NCBI RefSeq assembly: GCF_014699135.1
Contig: NZ_JACOFT010000003.1
Location: 310,001 to 374,000 of the forward strand
From: Cognatundibacterium aquatile
GTDB lineage: Bacteria > Pseudomonadota > Gammaproteobacteria > Burkholderiales > Burkholderiaceae_D
Length of the DNA stretch: 64,000 nucleotides
Direction: 5' to 3'
The position numbers were made by a program, and so were the translations under genes. The stretch's first letter is position 1; every line of letters starts with the position of its first letter. Positions 42,725 to 49,632 of this stretch are shown in pieces. The notes beneath the pieces are model-generated. The model was not told the DNA's origin. It ran no database searches and saw only the letters and a list, made by a program, of their open reading frames with translations.

Positions 42725-43498
42725 TCACATGCCCCTGAAACGGAATTGATAACGCTGGCTTACCGGCAGACGGGCGCTGTGCTCACGCAAACTGAGCCAT
42801 AGTGCATCATTCACATCGCGGTTAACGCTGGCAATGCGTTTCACGGCGACGAGATAGCCACGATGAATTTGCCAGAATCCGGCATCTTCCAGCATGCTTG
42901 CGAGCTCTTTCAAAGGAGTGCGTATGTGCGCCTCGATAGTGTCTGTCACCACGCGGGTATATTTCAACTCGGCACAAAAATAGATGACGTCGCTCAGATC
43001 GATGAAATGGATCGTATTGCCGACCGCTGCCTGCAACCAAGCTGGCGGTGCTGACTTGTGCTGCTGACGTTCCTGAATGTTTTGCATGACACGGCTGATG
43101 TCTGGTGGCGGTGTCGTCAGGCGTTCGCGTACTCTGGCAATGGTGCGTGCCAGTCGTGCCGGACTGCTGGGTTTGACGACGTAATCGAGTGCGCCTTCTT
43201 CAAAGGCGGCAATCGCATGTTCCTGAAATGCAGTGACGAATACCACGTGCGTGCGGTTCGCAAACGTCTTTGCAACGTCTAACCCGTTCAGGCCAGGCAT
43301 ACGAATATCCAGAAAGGCGACATCCGGCAACATTTCTCTTGCCATGTGCAGAGCTTCAAATCCATCGGCAGCTTCAGCGACGATCTCCGCTTCCGGCCAT
43401 AGCAATGCAAGCGACTCGCGCAATTCTGCCCTGAGCAGCGGTTCGTCATCCGCGATCAGCACACGTGGTTTTTTCTCAGAATTGTTGGGACTATTCAT
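42725..43498 (-). CDS. LytR/AlgR-type response regulator
   Basis: A receiver domain (about residues 12-130; VLIADDEPLL, phospho-acceptor in VAFLDIRMPG, lysine in DYVVKPSS) is followed by a LytTR DNA-binding domain (about 155-255; HFIDLSDVIYFCAELKYTRV, IHRGYLVAVKRI). It is the last gene of a three-gene operon with the histidine kinase and a periplasmic protein. LytTR domains bind paired direct repeats; a candidate pair lies upstream of the operon. Confidence 0.9.
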   Translation of the reverse strand: MNSPNNSEKKPRVLIADDEPLLRAELRESLALLWPEAEIVAEAADGFEALHMAREMLPDVAFLDIRMPGLNGLDVAKTFANRTHVVFVTAFQEHAIAAFEEGALDYVVKPSSPARLARTIARVRERLTTPPPDISRVMQNIQERQQHKSAPPAWLQAAVGNTIHFIDLSDVIYFCAELKYTRVVTDTIEAHIRTPLKELASMLEDAGFWQIHRGYLVAVKRIASVNRDVNDALWLSLREHSARLPVSQRYQFRFRGM

Positions 43499-43555
43499 GA
43501 TTTATTTTTGCTTACAGACATAAGAACGCTATTAAACCATTCGCAATGCCGGCGC

Positions 43556-44671
43556 TCATGTTATGGATGAAACGCATGGCACGATCAGTTCCGCCACCGT
43601 GCGCTGCTCAGGTGTCATGCGTAATTCAAATTGTGCATGGTCGGCGTATAGAGCATGCAGACGTTCACGCAAATTACGTAAGCCTACACCATGTCCCATG
43701 ATGGCTTGTTCCAGTCCTGCGCCACTATCGCTGACGATCACGTGCAGGTAGCCGTTCTTTTGATGTGCTTGCAGCAGAATGTCGACTTGCCCGGGCTGGC
43801 GTTCGACACCATGCTGCACGGCATTTTCCACCAGTGACATCAGCATCATCGGAGGCAAGGCGATGTCATTGAGCTCTGGCACATAATCGAGTTGAAAACG
43901 CATGCGCTCACCAAAGCGTATTGCCATCAGTGCCAGATAGTTTTCAGCCAGTTTAAATTCTCTGCCGACGGTTGACATCGGTTGGCGTAAATCGGGAAGT
44001 GCGCTTTGCAGATAGGCGATCAGATGATCCAGCATCTGCACCGCCTTATCCGGATCGTGGCGAGCCAGATAGCGGCTATTCGCCAGCGTATTATAAAGAA
44101 AGTGTGGTTCCACCTGCGCCTGCAAAGCTTTCAGTTCAGCGGCTAAAGCTAATTGTTTTAAATTGGCGATCTGAACGTCACGCGATTGTGTCTGGGTTCT
44201 CCATAAAGGCAGACCGAGTAACAGGCAGGTGAACATCTGAGCGCTGACGAATGCCTGAAGGGAAGTCAACCCTTCGGACTCATTCATATTGACCCGCCAT
44301 TCATAGGCTTGTACCGCTACCCATGATGTCAAGCAGGACAGTGACAGCAGCCCGAACCATACCAGCAGCCAGTTACGTCTTTTTTTTAACAGCCGCATAC
44401 TGAGCAACAGTGTCCACGCCGTTAAACACAGGGGAAACGTCAGCAATCCGAATAATCCCAGCCAGGCCTGCGCATGCCATTGTATCGCCAGCAAAATCAC
44501 GGCAGCCAACATCAAGATACTCAGAATTAGCTGTGGTAACGAAAAACCCAGTAGCGCTACTACTGCCGATCCAGCGTCGTCAGCAATGCGCTGGGCGCGT
44601 CTTTTGGATGGGCTGTGCCACAGCAGGCGCTTGCCTGCTGTGGCCAGAGTTGAGAACGATGTTAACTTCAC
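43556..44671 (-). CDS. LytS-type sensor histidine kinase
   Basis: The 371-residue protein has four N-terminal membrane segments and a His_kinase (PF06580) module with the phospho-acceptor in QVEPHFLYNTLANSRYLA. The ATP site shows MLMSLVENAVQHGVE and SDSGAGLEQAIMGHGVGLRN. It starts at GTG 44671, overlapping the upstream stop as GTGA. It should phosphorylate the LytR-type regulator encoded downstream. Confidence 0.9.
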   Translation of the reverse strand: MKLTSFSTLATAGKRLLWHSPSKRRAQRIADDAGSAVVALLGFSLPQLILSILMLAAVILLAIQWHAQAWLGLFGLLTFPLCLTAWTLLLSMRLLKKRRNWLLVWFGLLSLSCLTSWVAVQAYEWRVNMNESEGLTSLQAFVSAQMFTCLLLGLPLWRTQTQSRDVQIANLKQLALAAELKALQAQVEPHFLYNTLANSRYLARHDPDKAVQMLDHLIAYLQSALPDLRQPMSTVGREFKLAENYLALMAIRFGERMRFQLDYVPELNDIALPPMMLMSLVENAVQHGVERQPGQVDILLQAHQKNGYLHVIVSDSGAGLEQAIMGHGVGLRNLRERLHALYADHAQFELRMTPEQRTVAELIVPCVSSIT

Positions 44672-45240
44672 AGCACAGGCTTGGTTGGCAATGATTTGAC
44701 TGGCTTCATTTTATCTACAGGTATATCAGCACTGACGATTTCCAGTTGTAAATCGTCTAACCAGACCTGACCTTTTCCTTCATCAATGACGCCAAACGCA
44801 ATCGCTTTTGCATCGGCTGGCACATCCAGCACCACGCTGCGTAATTGCCAATCGGTTGTGCCTTTGATGGGTTTATCCTGGCTATTGTAAAAAGGAGAAT
44901 CTTCTCTTGACGTTGTATCGATACGCATCCACAAGCCAGCCCAGTTATCGACATCTTTTGTTTTTATTCTTGCCTGAAAACGTATCCGCTTGCCACGATA
45001 CTGATCAGCCGCAATCATTTGCATCAGCGTTCCCCAACTGCTTTCATCGCCGCTGACATAGCGGATAAATTTACTGCCTTTACCAGAGATGGTCTGGTTA
45101 TGGTCGATTCCTATCTGGTAGGATTTCGGCGTCTTACCAGCTAAGTCCCAGGGGGCTGCCAATTTTTCCACTGATTCTGCTGCCAGCGCATACAAAGATG
45201 TGGCGGCGAGCACTGACAAAATAATATATCCGGGTTTCAT
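44668..45240 (-). CDS. Exported jelly-roll (carbohydrate-binding-like) protein of the two-component operon
   Basis: The 190-residue protein has a signal peptide (MKPGYIILSVLAATSLYALA) and a single beta-sandwich domain of the CBM-like kind (GKRIRFQARIKTKDVDNWAG, QVWLDDLQLEIV). No catalytic motif is visible. Being the first gene before a membrane kinase, it may present a ligand to the sensor. That is an inference from order and overlap. Strong AGGAG lies before ATG 45240. Confidence 0.65.
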   Translation of the reverse strand: MKPGYIILSVLAATSLYALAAESVEKLAAPWDLAGKTPKSYQIGIDHNQTISGKGSKFIRYVSGDESSWGTLMQMIAADQYRGKRIRFQARIKTKDVDNWAGLWMRIDTTSREDSPFYNSQDKPIKGTTDWQLRSVVLDVPADAKAIAFGVIDEGKGQVWLDDLQLEIVSADIPVDKMKPVKSLPTKPVL

Positions 45241-45253
45241 GTTTTCTCCTTTT

Positions 45254-45270
45254 CATGACGACATGTCATG
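45254..45270. promoter_or_regulatory. Palindrome CATGAC-N5-GTCATG at the two-component operon
   Basis: This 17-bp inverted repeat lies 14-30 bases upstream of the first start codon of the operon, a position suited to an operator or leader structure. The binding protein is unknown. Confidence 0.4.
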
Positions 45271-45330
45271 GAGTGACTGTGCCAGAGCTAAGTACAGTCA
45301 TGGCGGGCTTGCGACAGGCGCATGATTTTA

Positions 45331-45360
45331 ACGATAAACGCGGTCACTGGACGATAAATG
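45331..45360 (-). promoter_or_regulatory. Candidate LytTR direct-repeat site
   Basis: ACGATAAACG (45331-45340) and ACGATAAATG (45351-45360) are direct repeats spaced exactly 20 bases apart, two helical turns, as expected for a LytTR-domain dimer. They lie about 90-120 bases upstream of the two-component operon, which would make it autoregulated. Confidence 0.4.
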
Positions 45361-45496
45361 AACTCCGGGTAATCTCATCTATTCTTATTTGCCCATTATT
45401 TTTTCTTTATCACGGTCATCAGATCGCTGGAATAAGTCTGGTTCGCTTCTTGCATGTCCTTTTTCCGTTTAGTTTTTTTAACGCATTCCGCTGACC

Positions 45497-46171
45497 ATGC
45501 CATTTTCTAAGTCTGATCCCTTGCCAGAACACAGCAGCCTGAAGATCGTGGTCGTCAATACTGTGAATTTGCAGGATGACGCGCATCAGCCGGATGCGGA
45601 TGCACGCGCGGCGCTGGAGGCTCAGCAGGCGCGGTCGCGGGCGCTGCGGATAGGTTTGCTGCAGGCGGGCTACAACATTATTGCCTCGATCCCGGGTGAT
45701 ATTTACATGATAGAGCGCATTGCGCAGTTGCAGCCGGACATGATCATCATCGATGCCGAATCCGATGCCCGCGATGTGCTGGAACACATGGTCTTTGCGA
45801 CGCGCGATGCGCCGCGTCCTATCGTCTTGTTTACCGAAGACGGCAATCCTTCGCAACTGGCGGCGGCGATGGAAGCGGGCGTGTCGGCGTATGTGGTGGC
45901 GGGTTTGCAGACGGAGCGCGTGAAGCCGGTGCTCGACGTGGCGATGGCGCGGTTTCATGCAGATCAGAAGCTGCGTACCGAATTATCCGACACCAAAGCC
46001 CGGCTGGCGGAGCGTAAAACCATAGAGCGTGCCAAAGGTTATCTGATGGAGCGCCATCATTTATCCGAGAACGATGCTTACCAGCGTTTGCGTAAGCAGG
46101 CGATGGAAAAAAACATGAAACTGGTTGATCTTGCCCAGCGTCTGCTGGATGCCTCGGATTTGTTGGGATAG
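45497..46171 (+). CDS. nasT: NasT-like ANTAR antiterminator/response regulator
   Basis: The 224-residue protein has a receiver-like domain and a C-terminal ANTAR RNA-binding domain (about 165-215) with RKTIERAKGYLMERHHLSEN and LRKQAMEKNMKLVDLAQRLL. Such proteins bind paired leader hairpins and prevent premature termination of nitrate genes. A hydrophilic insertion of about 25 residues (around 25-50) follows the first receiver strand, where NasT proteins normally continue directly. The gene sits just before the nitrate operon leader. The nitrate-sensing partner NasS is not encoded here. Confidence 0.88.
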   Translation: MPFSKSDPLPEHSSLKIVVVNTVNLQDDAHQPDADARAALEAQQARSRALRIGLLQAGYNIIASIPGDIYMIERIAQLQPDMIIIDAESDARDVLEHMVFATRDAPRPIVLFTEDGNPSQLAAAMEAGVSAYVVAGLQTERVKPVLDVAMARFHADQKLRTELSDTKARLAERKTIERAKGYLMERHHLSENDAYQRLRKQAMEKNMKLVDLAQRLLDASDLLG

Positions 46172-46201
46172 TGCTGCAAGGATGTTCTGCTTTGGTGCGC
46201 C

Positions 46202-46216
46202 GCACAACTAAAGTGC
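46202..46216 (+). promoter_or_regulatory. Possible NtrC binding site
   Basis: GCAC-N7-GTGC, extended by one pair to CGCAC/GTGCG, has the spacing of NtrC enhancer sites. It lies about 60-70 bases upstream of the sigma-54 promoter elements. Only one good copy is visible. Confidence 0.4.
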
Positions 46217-46271
46217 GTTGGGCGTTGCTGGCAACCTTGCTTTTTCACCGTATTTCACTCTGGGCGCTTGC

Positions 46272-46287
46272 TGGCACAGCAATTGCT
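46272..46287 (+). promoter_or_regulatory. Sigma-54 promoter of the nitrate operon
   Basis: TGGCAC-AGCAA-TTGCT gives the invariant GG (46273-46274) and GC (46285-46286) with exactly ten bases between them and matches the -24/-12 consensus closely. Transcription would start near 46298, giving a leader of about 190 bases before nrtA. Confidence 0.75.
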
Positions 46288-46339
46288 CATACAAAGTCAA
46301 GCGCCAACGATGGCGTCAGTAAAATGCAGGACCAATCAA

Positions 46340-46391
46340 CCGGCGAACGAAATTGCCGGGAATACAGCGTTCACCGCTAACGGCGGCGGTG
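46340..46391 (+). promoter_or_regulatory. ANTAR-type two-hairpin leader (P1 and P2)
   Basis: Hairpin P1 (46340-46359) has stem CCGGC/GCCGG with AACGAA in its loop. Hairpin P2 (46372-46391) has stem CACCGCT/GGCGGTG and the hexaloop AACGGC, which satisfies the ANTAR rule of A at loop position 1 and G at position 4. P1 contains the same AACG but its loop closure is less regular. The pair is followed at once by an intrinsic terminator, as in NasR and EutV targets. Confidence 0.7.
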
Positions 46392-46403
46392 TCGTTCAGA
46401 CAA

Positions 46404-46460
46404 AGGTGTCTTTCCATCTGTTTTTTTAAAACGGATGGCAGGCACCTTTTTTGTTTTTTT
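46404..46460 (+). terminator. Leader attenuator terminator before nrtA
   Basis: AGGTGTC...CCATCTG pairs with CGGATGG...GGCACCT and is followed by T7-G-T7. It stands 30 bases before the nrtA start, so transcription of the operon needs readthrough, presumably by NasT. The hexamer GGTGTC in its left arm also occurs at 46388-46393 in the 3' arm of P2. Confidence 0.8.
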
Positions 46461-46489
46461 GGGATTAATTTTTATTCGCTGGAGTGCAC

Positions 46490-47773
46490 ATGACTAAGCC
46501 GCAACAACCTCAGAATCAGGAAGCCCACCATGATGAAGCAACGATTAATTTGCCGCGTCGCAGCTTGTTGCAAAGCGCGGGCGTGTTTGCGGGAGCCAGC
46601 ATGATGGGCTTATCGACCGGCGGTGTCTGGGCGGCGGGCTCGGATAAACCAGAAAAAACAGAAGTGCGCATAGGCTTTATTCCGCTCACGGATTGCGCTT
46701 CCGTGGTGATGGCATCGGTGCTGGGCTTTGATAAAAAGTATGGCATCAAGATCGTGCCGACCAAGGAATCATCCTGGGCGAGTGTGCGCGATAAGCTGGT
46801 CAATGGCGAGCTTGATGCGGCGCATGTTTTATACGGTTTGCTGTATGGCGTGCAGATGGGCATAGGCGGTGCGAAAAAAGATATGTCGGTGCTGATGACG
46901 CTGAATAACAATGGTCAGGCGATCACTTTGTCGAAAAAGCTCGCGGATCAGGGGGCGGTGGATGGCGCTGGTCTGGCCAAACTGATGGCACGCGAAAAAC
47001 GTGAATACACGTTTGCCCAGACTTTCCCGACCGGTACGCATGCGATGTGGCTGTATTACTGGATGGCAGCCAATGGCATTCATCCCTTGAAAGATGCCAA
47101 GGTCATTACCGTACCGCCGCCGCAGATGGTAGCGAATATGCGGGTTGGCAATATGGATGGCTATTGTGTCGGCGAACCGTGGAATCATCGCGCGATTGCC
47201 GATGGCATCGGCATCACGGCGGCAACCACGCAGGATATCTGGAAAGATCATCCGGAAAAAGTGCTCGGCACCACCGATGAATTCACCAAAAAATATCCGA
47301 ACACAGCGCGCGCGATGACGGCGGCGATACTGGAAGCGAGCCGCTGGATCGATGCGTCCTTATCGAACAAAACCAAAATGGCAGAAACGATCGCCGACAA
47401 ATCCTATGTGAACACCTCGGTCGATGTGATTAATCAGCGCATTTTAGGCCGCTATCAGAATGGTCTGGGTAAAACCTGGGACGACCCGAATTACATGAAA
47501 TTCTTTAACGATGGTGCGGTGAATTTCCCGTATCTGTCGGATGCGATGTGGTTCATGACTCAGCATAAACGCTGGGGCTTGCTGAAGACTGATCCGGATT
47601 ATCTGGCGGTGGCAAAAGCAGTGAACCGGATTGATATCTACAAAGATGCAGCGGCGATGGCGAAAGTGAATGTGCCTAAAGACGTGATGCGCAGCAGCAA
47701 GCTGATGGATGGCACGGTGTGGGATGGTAAGAATCCTGCAGCGTATGCCGCCTCGTTCAAAATCAAAGCCTGA
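46490..47773 (+). CDS. nrtA: Nitrate/nitrite ABC transporter substrate-binding protein
   Basis: The roughly 427-residue protein has a twin-arginine signal (LPRRSLLQSAGVFAGASMM) and the NrtA/CynA fold: VRIGFIPLTDCASVVMAS, FPTGTHAMWLYYWMAANGI and VGNMDGYCVGEPWNHRA. It captures nitrate or nitrite in the periplasm. ATG 46490 has GGAG five bases upstream; a GTG at 46484 is within that ribosome site. The Tat-type signal separates it from cytoplasmic NasS. Confidence 0.92.
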   Translation: MTKPQQPQNQEAHHDEATINLPRRSLLQSAGVFAGASMMGLSTGGVWAAGSDKPEKTEVRIGFIPLTDCASVVMASVLGFDKKYGIKIVPTKESSWASVRDKLVNGELDAAHVLYGLLYGVQMGIGGAKKDMSVLMTLNNNGQAITLSKKLADQGAVDGAGLAKLMAREKREYTFAQTFPTGTHAMWLYYWMAANGIHPLKDAKVITVPPPQMVANMRVGNMDGYCVGEPWNHRAIADGIGITAATTQDIWKDHPEKVLGTTDEFTKKYPNTARAMTAAILEASRWIDASLSNKTKMAETIADKSYVNTSVDVINQRILGRYQNGLGKTWDDPNYMKFFNDGAVNFPYLSDAMWFMTQHKRWGLLKTDPDYLAVAKAVNRIDIYKDAAAMAKVNVPKDVMRSSKLMDGTVWDGKNPAAYAASFKIKA

Positions 47774-47795
47774 CACGCTGTTTCGGGAGGGATGT

Positions 47796-48752
47796 ATGAC
47801 TACCTTAGTTCATGATGCAATCGGTTCCACAGAAAAACTGACTACCGCTGAGATCAGCAACGGCACTTCAGCAAGCGCAGCAACAGCGGTAACAGCCACA
47901 ACAACGGTAGCAGTGGTAACCGCAGGCACAGTCGTAAACACAGCAGCAGCGCCGGTAAAGCAGGTGCAGCGGTCGTTCCGGCCTTTGTTACTCAAAGTAT
48001 TACCGCCTTTGTTTGGCATCGCACTGATGGTGTTGATCTGGTCGATTATCGCGGTGAAAGATTCTTCTTTTCCTTCGCCGTGGGTGACTTTGCAGGAAGC
48101 GATCAAAGTTTTTTCTGATCCGTTTTATCAAAACGGGCCGAATGATCAGGGCATAGGCTGGAATATTTATGCCTCGCTGAAACGCGTCGCGGTGGGCTTC
48201 GGGCTGGCAGCGATTGTCGGTATTCCGCTGGGTTTTCTGATCGGGCGCTTTCCATTTTTATCCGGCATGTTTAACCCTGTCATCAGCCTGCTGAAACCTG
48301 TCTCGCCGCTGGCTTGGTTACCTATCGGTTTGCTGGTATTCAAGTCGGCGCATCCGGCAGCGATCTGGTCGATTTTCATCTGCTCGATCTGGCCTATGGT
48401 GATCAACACCGCGATCGGTGTGCAACGTGTGCCGCAGGATTATATGAACGTGGCGCGGGTACTGAATCTGTCGGAATGGAAAATCGTCACCCGCATTTTG
48501 TTGCCGAGTGTCTTGCCTTACATGCTGACCGGTGTGCGGCTCGCGATCGGCACTGCATGGCTGGTGATCGTGGCGGCAGAAATGCTGACCGGCGGCGTCG
48601 GTATCGGCTTCTGGGTCTGGGATGAATGGAATAACCTGAATGTACCGCACATCATTATTGCCATCATCGTCATCGGCCTGGTTGGTCTGATACTCGAACA
48701 GATACTGGTTGCTGCGGCACGCGCATTCACCTACGAAGATACGGGAGCATGA
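47796..48752 (+). CDS. nrtB: Nitrate ABC transporter permease
   Basis: The 318-residue membrane protein has a low-complexity Thr/Ala/Val N-terminus (residues 15-50) and then a standard NrtB permease with SPLAWLPIGLLVFKSAHPAA and the EAA-like loop VARVLNLSEWKIVTRILLPS. ATG 47796 follows GGGAGGG. Its stop overlaps the start of nrtD as ATGA, implying coupled translation. Confidence 0.92.
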   Translation: MTTLVHDAIGSTEKLTTAEISNGTSASAATAVTATTTVAVVTAGTVVNTAAAPVKQVQRSFRPLLLKVLPPLFGIALMVLIWSIIAVKDSSFPSPWVTLQEAIKVFSDPFYQNGPNDQGIGWNIYASLKRVAVGFGLAAIVGIPLGFLIGRFPFLSGMFNPVISLLKPVSPLAWLPIGLLVFKSAHPAAIWSIFICSIWPMVINTAIGVQRVPQDYMNVARVLNLSEWKIVTRILLPSVLPYMLTGVRLAIGTAWLVIVAAEMLTGGVGIGFWVWDEWNNLNVPHIIIAIIVIGLVGLILEQILVAAARAFTYEDTGA

Positions 48753-49600
48753 ACATGGAAACGATGAGCAATGTCGCAGGCAATAAAATGCGTGAAATCG
48801 ATCAGAAGTACATAGAAGTCAATCAGGTCGAGATGCGTTTCGATACGCGCAAAGGCAGCTTTCATGCACTGCGCGAGATTAATCTGAACGTCGCCAAAGG
48901 TGAGTTTGTGACCCTGATTGGTCACTCCGGTTGCGGTAAATCGACCCTGCTGAATCTGATAGCCGGCCTGACCAAAGCCAGCTCCGGCACCTTGCTGTGT
49001 GCGCACCGTGAGATTGCCGGGCCTTCTCCAGAACGCGGCGTGGTGTTCCAGAATCATTCGCTGCTGCCGTGGCTGACCTGTTTTGAAAATATTTATCTGG
49101 CGGTCGAACGTGTATTCGGCGCGTCTGAAAATAAGAACAAGCTGATCAAACGCACTATGCATGCCTTGTCGCTGGTAGGGCTGACGCATGCGGAGAAAAA
49201 ACGTCCGAATGAGATTTCCGGCGGCATGAAGCAACGCGTCGGCATCGCCCGTGCGCTCGCCATCGAGCCGAAAGTCTTGCTGATGGATGAGCCTTTCGGT
49301 GCGCTCGATGCGCTGACCCGTGCGCATTTGCAGGATGAATTGCTGAAGATCGTCGCCAAGACTGAATCTACGGTTGTGATGGTGACGCACGATGTAGACG
49401 AAGCGGTGCTGCTGTCGGATCGCATCGTCATGCTGACCAACGGCCCGGCGGCAACGATAGGCGAAATTCTGCATGTCGATCTGCCACGCCCGCGCGATCG
49501 TGTGGCGCTGTCACAGAATCCGCAATATGCCGCGTATCGCAGCGAAGTGCTGGAATTTTTGTATCACCGTCAGTCGCATCCTGCCAAAGATGTGGCGTAA
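48749..49600 (+). CDS. nrtD: Nitrate ABC transporter ATPase
   Basis: The 283-residue ATPase has Walker A GHSGCGKST, signature ISGGMKQRVGIARAL, Walker B VLLMDEPFGALDALTR and the switch histidine in MVTHDVDEAV. There is no C-terminal NrtA-like regulatory domain as in cyanobacterial NrtC, so it is NrtD/NasD-like. A second in-frame ATG at 48755 is better spaced from GGGAG. Confidence 0.93.
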   Translation: MNMETMSNVAGNKMREIDQKYIEVNQVEMRFDTRKGSFHALREINLNVAKGEFVTLIGHSGCGKSTLLNLIAGLTKASSGTLLCAHREIAGPSPERGVVFQNHSLLPWLTCFENIYLAVERVFGASENKNKLIKRTMHALSLVGLTHAEKKRPNEISGGMKQRVGIARALAIEPKVLLMDEPFGALDALTRAHLQDELLKIVAKTESTVVMVTHDVDEAVLLSDRIVMLTNGPAATIGEILHVDLPRPRDRVALSQNPQYAAYRSEVLEFLYHRQSHPAKDVA

Positions 49601-49632
49601 GCCCAGCAATCAAAACAAAACAGGGACATACA

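Noticed and set aside
46171..46380. Open frame across the nitrate leader (69 codons)
   Set aside because: It overlaps the sigma-54 promoter and both hairpins, has no good ribosome site and no family. The regulatory reading explains the region better, although a leader peptide cannot be wholly excluded.
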